Of a DNA stretch of 8,530 nt, positions 5,611 through 8,530 are shown one piece after another (positions within the stretch are counted from its first letter, which is position 1; each line of letters starts with the position of its first letter). The stretch is taken from contig JAJZQR010000225.1 of assembly GCA_021806765.1 (NCBI GenBank), forward strand, positions 1 through 8,530. The letters run 5' to 3'. The notes below the pieces were generated by a model, which had not been told where the DNA came from, searched no databases, and was given only the letters and a program-made list of their open reading frames with translations. The DNA comes from Chloroflexota bacterium. Lineage in GTDB: Bacteria; Chloroflexota; UBA6077. The position numbers were made by a program, and so were the translations under genes.

Positions 5611-7263
5611 ATGCCGAGCTATAACCTGGTTGACGAACCATGGATACCGTGTGTCATGGTGGCGGATGGATCGGTCCGGGAGTTCGGACTCAGCGACGTG
5701 CTGCTCCGCTCGCCGGAGGTGCGGGAGTTGTCACACTCATCCCCACTGGTCATGGCTGCCCTGCACCGTATCCTGTTGTCCATTCTTCACCGCAACTACG
5801 GGCCGAAGGATACCGCCCAATGGGGACGGCTGTGGAGTCGCGGTGCGTGGGACGAGGGCCCGCTGGTGGAGTACTTCCAGCGATGGTACAGCCGCTTCGA
5901 TCTTTTCGATGATTGCCATCCGTTCTATCAGGCGAAGGGATTGTCTTTCCAGTATGAGGGGTCTGTATCCAGGCTTGTCCACGAGTTCTCATCGGGGAAC
6001 AACGCGACCCTGTTTGATCATTCAGTTGATGGGCTTCCATCTGCTCTTTCGGCCGCCGAGGCCGCATGCTACCTTGTGGCGCATCAGGCATTGGCAATCG
6101 GTGGGCTAGTCTCGTTTGAAAAGGGCCAGGACAGGGGGGTCTATGGATCCGCTGACAATGCCCCTCTAACGAAGGCAGCGGTGGCTGTTGTGCGAGGGGA
6201 TAACCTGTTCGAGACCCTGATGCTGAACCTCCACCAGTACAACGGTGAGGACGAAGAGCCGTTCTCGTTTGATGAGACGTTGGACATGCCGGCGTGGGAG
6301 CGGGACGAGGAGACGCAGGCTGGCGACCGCTATCCGACCGGCTACATCGATCTGCTGACTTGGCAGAGCAGAAGGGTGAGGCTGCGAGCCGAACTGGAGG
6401 CCTCTGGCCGTCTGGTTGTTCCATCAGTTGTGATCATGAAGGGCTATCAGTTTCCCGACGGTTGGTCCATTCGAGGGCGGGAGACCATGGCCGCATTCTG
6501 CCGAAATCCAAATGCCCGAAAAGCTGGTGATCCCTGGCCTGCCGTGTCCTTCCAGGAGAACCGAGGTCTGTGGCGAGATAGCGTGGCGCTGTTCCAGTCA
6601 TTGGGGGACGAGCGGGAGCGGCCCAAGACTCTGGATTGGCTGAGTGACTTGGAGCACCAGAGGATCCTGAGCCGCGCACAGACCCTGCCAGTGGATTTCT
6701 TTGGCCTTTGTACGGACAGGGCAAAAGTGCTTCTGTGGCGGCATGAGAGGGTTCCCCTGCCGCTGGCCTACCTGGACGATACCGATCTCCTCTCGACGCT
6801 GAAGGATGGGCTGGACCTGGCCGAGTCTGTGGGCAAGCTGTTCTCCAGCGGCTTCGTGGACATCACGACGGAAGAAGGCCCAAGGAAAGTGCCCAGCCCC
6901 TTCCTCAAGCTGGCGGCCGTGACGTTGTCGCCGATGGATGATACCAAGGCCGACCCAGGGGCGGTGGGGAGACTGCTCGTGCATCTCGCACCGGGCCGCC
7001 TGTACTGGTCGCGGCTGGAGACGCCGTTCAAGCGGTTCATGGTCGAGCTGGCAGAGGAGAAGGCGGGCAACGAGCGTGAGAGTGCGTTCCGGGAGTGGGT
7101 CGTGGCCCTGCGAGACTCGGCAGTGGGCGCCTTCAAGGAGGCTACCCTTGGGCTGGACGGCACCGGGCGCACCCTTCGTGCTGTTGCCCTGGCCGAGCGG
7201 GAGTTCAACCGCAGATTGCGAGAGCTGCTTGAGGAGAGACTGAAAGATGCTGAGGAGGTGTGA
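5611..7263 (+). CDS. casA: Cascade large subunit CasA (Cse1/Cas8e)
   Basis: CasA is the large subunit of type I-E Cascade: it reads the PAM, helps open the duplex and docks Cas3. The 550-residue product is a little longer than E. coli CasA (about 500). Family features are the opening NLVDEPWIPC (residues 5-14), LHRILLSILHRNYGP (61-75), HPFYQ (103-107), a Ser/Gly/Asn loop SSGNNATLFDH (127-137) in the region expected to bear the PAM-contacting loops, and LTWQSRRVRL (249-258). A C-terminal helical part contains LYWSRLETPFKRFM, as expected for the four-helix bundle. I cannot assign individual PAM-reading residues without an alignment. The ATG at 5611 was chosen over an in-frame GTG at 5593 because of the ribosome binding site between them. 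The first half is markedly lower in G+C than the second half. casB starts 3 nt after the stop codon. Confidence 0.94.
   Translation: MPSYNLVDEPWIPCVMVADGSVREFGLSDVLLRSPEVRELSHSSPLVMAALHRILLSILHRNYGPKDTAQWGRLWSRGAWDEGPLVEYFQRWYSRFDLFDDCHPFYQAKGLSFQYEGSVSRLVHEFSSGNNATLFDHSVDGLPSALSAAEAACYLVAHQALAIGGLVSFEKGQDRGVYGSADNAPLTKAAVAVVRGDNLFETLMLNLHQYNGEDEEPFSFDETLDMPAWERDEETQAGDRYPTGYIDLLTWQSRRVRLRAELEASGRLVVPSVVIMKGYQFPDGWSIRGRETMAAFCRNPNARKAGDPWPAVSFQENRGLWRDSVALFQSLGDERERPKTLDWLSDLEHQRILSRAQTLPVDFFGLCTDRAKVLLWRHERVPLPLAYLDDTDLLSTLKDGLDLAESVGKLFSSGFVDITTEEGPRKVPSPFLKLAAVTLSPMDDTKADPGAVGRLLVHLAPGRLYWSRLETPFKRFMVELAEEKAGNERESAFREWVVALRDSAVGAFKEATLGLDGTGRTLRAVALAEREFNRRLRELLEERLKDAEEV
7254..7260 (+). 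promoter_or_regulatory. casB ribosome binding site
   Basis: GGAGGTG, within the last casA codons, ends 6 nt before the GTG at 7267 and supports that non-ATG start. Confidence 0.8.
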
Positions 7264-7266
7264 TTC

Positions 7267-7863
7267 GTGAGCCCACCAAGGGAACGTCAGCTAGCATTCG
7301 TCGACCATCTGGAGAGCCTGGTTGCCACCCAGGATCGGGCAGCCCTGGCCGCATTGCGGCGGGGATTGGGAAAGGACCCTGGCACTGTCGCGGAGATGTA
7401 CCGGCACGTCGTGCCCTGGCTACCGGCCGGGGCTTCGCCGTGGCAGGAGGATGCCTATTACATCGTGGCCGCGCTGTTCGCCTGGCACCAGGGGAATTGG
7501 CACCGTGAAGATGACTCCCCAAGAGCCACCAACCTGGGCGCCTCTTTCGCCAGACTTGCCGCCAGTGTGGAGAGCGACAGCGTCGAGGGCCGCTTCGTGG
7601 CGATGCTCAATTGTCACAGGGACGACCTGCCAACTCATCTGCGCCACGCAGTGGGCTTGCTGAAGTCCAAGGAGATCCCTGTCGACTGGAGCCAGTTGCT
7701 GCGCGACATCCAGAACTGGGGGTTGGAGAGCCGCCCCGTGCAGCGAGGCTGGGCCAGGGCCTATTGGGGGAGCCACCCCGGCGAACAGTCGGAGCAGTCG
7801 TCGGGGACCGGGGGCGCCGCGCCGGCGGCCGTAGCATCCCCTGCTAGTGGGGATAAGTGGTAG
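7267..7863 (+). CDS. casB: Cascade small subunit CasB (Cse2/Cas11e)
   Basis: CasB is the small helical subunit, present as a dimer along the belly of I-E Cascade, which stabilises the R-loop's displaced strand. The 198-residue product begins with GTG, supported by a ribosome binding site 6 nt upstream. Family features are ALAALRRGLGKDPGT (26-40), EDAYYIVAALFAWH (61-74), SVEGRFVAML (105-114), VDWSQLLRDIQNWG (139-152) and VQRGWARAYW (158-167), matching the usual pattern of LL-D-W then RWAR-YW. Residues 169-198 form a Gly/Ala/Ser-rich tail beyond the conserved fold, probably disordered. Position between casA and cas7e supports the call. cas7e begins 11 nt after the stop codon. Confidence 0.93.
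   Translation: MSPPRERQLAFVDHLESLVATQDRAALAALRRGLGKDPGTVAEMYRHVVPWLPAGASPWQEDAYYIVAALFAWHQGNWHREDDSPRATNLGASFARLAASVESDSVEGRFVAMLNCHRDDLPTHLRHAVGLLKSKEIPVDWSQLLRDIQNWGLESRPVQRGWARAYWGSHPGEQSEQSSGTGGAAPAAVASPASGDKW
7836..7854 (+). promoter_or_regulatory. Hairpin near the casB stop, upstream of cas7e
   Basis: ATCCCC (7836-7841) and GGGGAT (7849-7854) flank a 7-nt loop, ending 20 nt before the cas7e ATG. The TCCCC of the left arm could alternatively pair with GGGGA (7866-7870) in the cas7e ribosome binding site. No T-run follows, so it is not a classical terminator. A regulatory role is inferred from position only. Confidence 0.4.
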
Positions 7864-7874
7864 AGGGGGAAACG

Positions 7875-8530
7875 ATGCTTCTGGAATTACACATCCTGCA
7901 GAACTTCGCGCCGGCGAACCTGAACCGCGATGACACCGGCTCACCGAAGGACTGCGAGTTCGGCGGCTATCGCCGCGCTCGCATCTCCAGCCAGTGCCTC
8001 AAGCGGGCGATCCGCACAGCTTTCAAGAAAGAGCAACTCCTGCCCCCGGACAGGCTGGCTGCCCGTACCAAGCGGCTCGCGGAGGAGTTGACCCGGCGGC
8101 TGGAGCTGCGCGGAAGGGAGCCGGAGGCAGCCATGGCCGTGGCGCAGGCCGCGCTGAAGGGCCTCGGCCTCGGCGTGGCCGATGGGGGCAAGACCCAGTA
8201 CCTGCTGTATCTTGCCGACTCCGAGATCGCCAAATTGGCCGATTTGTGCGACCAGAGCTGGGACCAACTGGCCGTGCCTGGTCTCGCCGGTGGCTCCAAT
8301 GGGGAGGATGCCGCGCCCGCCAAGGGCAAGGCAAACGCCAGGGATGCCAAGAAGCAGGCAAAGGGCGCTCTTCCAGCAGAACTCGGGAAATCCCTGCTGG
8401 CATCGTTGAGTGGGAACGGTTCCGCCGATCTGGCACTCTTCGGTCGGATGCTGGCGGACCTGCCCGACAAAAATGTCGACGCGGCCTGCCAGGTGGCGCA
8501 CGCGCTCTCCACCACCAGGATCAGCATGGA
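7875..8530 (+). CDS. cas7e: Cascade backbone subunit Cas7e (CasC/Cse4), 3' end missing
   Basis: Cas7e forms the six-copy filament that holds the crRNA spacer in type I-E Cascade. The 218 complete codons visible contain the family hallmark near the N-terminus: NFAPANLNRDDTGSPKD (10-26), then FGGYRRARISSQCLKRAIR (29-47), the RNA-binding palm segment. Later blocks are DLALFGRMLADLPDKN (185-200) and VDAACQVAHALSTTRISM (201-218), which in the family precede a conserved FTAVDD stretch that lies past the window edge. The ATG at 7875 follows an AGGGGGA ribosome binding site (7864-7870) by 4 nt. Residues about 138-164 form a Gly/Ala/Lys-rich, low-complexity stretch in the variable middle region. No stop or frameshift is seen before the edge. 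The rest of the gene, and probably cas5e, cas6e, cas1 and cas2, lie to the right. Confidence 0.96.
   Translation, partial: MLLELHILQNFAPANLNRDDTGSPKDCEFGGYRRARISSQCLKRAIRTAFKKEQLLPPDRLAARTKRLAEELTRRLELRGREPEAAMAVAQAALKGLGLGVADGGKTQYLLYLADSEIAKLADLCDQSWDQLAVPGLAGGSNGEDAAPAKGKANARDAKKQAKGALPAELGKSLLASLSGNGSADLALFGRMLADLPDKNVDAACQVAHALSTTRISM

Overview
The window comes from a G+C-rich bacterium (hand-counted 60-base rows mostly run at 63-75% G+C). It joins a housekeeping respiratory operon to a CRISPR-Cas operon. The left end reads leftward: nuoA is complete and nuoB is cut by the window edge, so this is the promoter end of a complex I (NADH:quinone oxidoreductase) operon. The right three quarters read rightward: a WYL-domain regulator, cas3, casA (cse1/cas8e), casB (cse2/cas11e) and the first 218 codons of cas7e. 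This is the standard order of a type I-E (Cascade) operon. The organism cannot be named. The GAGTGCT heptad repeat and the GTAGGGGCGAAGCAT palindromes resemble repeats I associate with Chloroflexota genomes, so that phylum is a tentative guess.

Layout: 1-756 nuoB and nuoA on the minus strand; 757-1000 probable long nuo leader; 1007-1035 a near-consensus sigma70-type promoter facing nuoA; 1111-1302 a repeat element of nested palindromes bounded by a perfect 16-bp terminal inverted repeat; 1303-1661 intergenic DNA with one clear hairpin and no convincing promoter; 1674-2774 WYL regulator; 2764-5592 cas3; 5611-7263 casA; 7267-7863 casB; 7875 to the window end, cas7e.

How the genes work together: CasA (large subunit, PAM recognition), CasB (small subunit) and Cas7e (crRNA-binding backbone) form most of the Cascade surveillance complex. 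Cas3 (HD nuclease plus SF2 helicase) is recruited to Cascade bound to target DNA and degrades it. Every junction from the WYL gene onward is tight (overlaps or gaps of at most 18 nt) and each start has its own Shine-Dalgarno sequence, so the whole set looks like one transcript. The WYL gene overlaps cas3 by 11 bp and is the obvious candidate regulator. Cas5e, Cas6e, Cas1, Cas2 and the CRISPR array are not in the window and would be expected to the right.

No wholly new system is visible. The more unusual points are a palindromic repeat lying in frame inside the WYL domain, a heptad repeat inside the NuoB N-terminus, the nested-palindrome element between the two operons, and a marked G+C dip across the cas3-casA junction.
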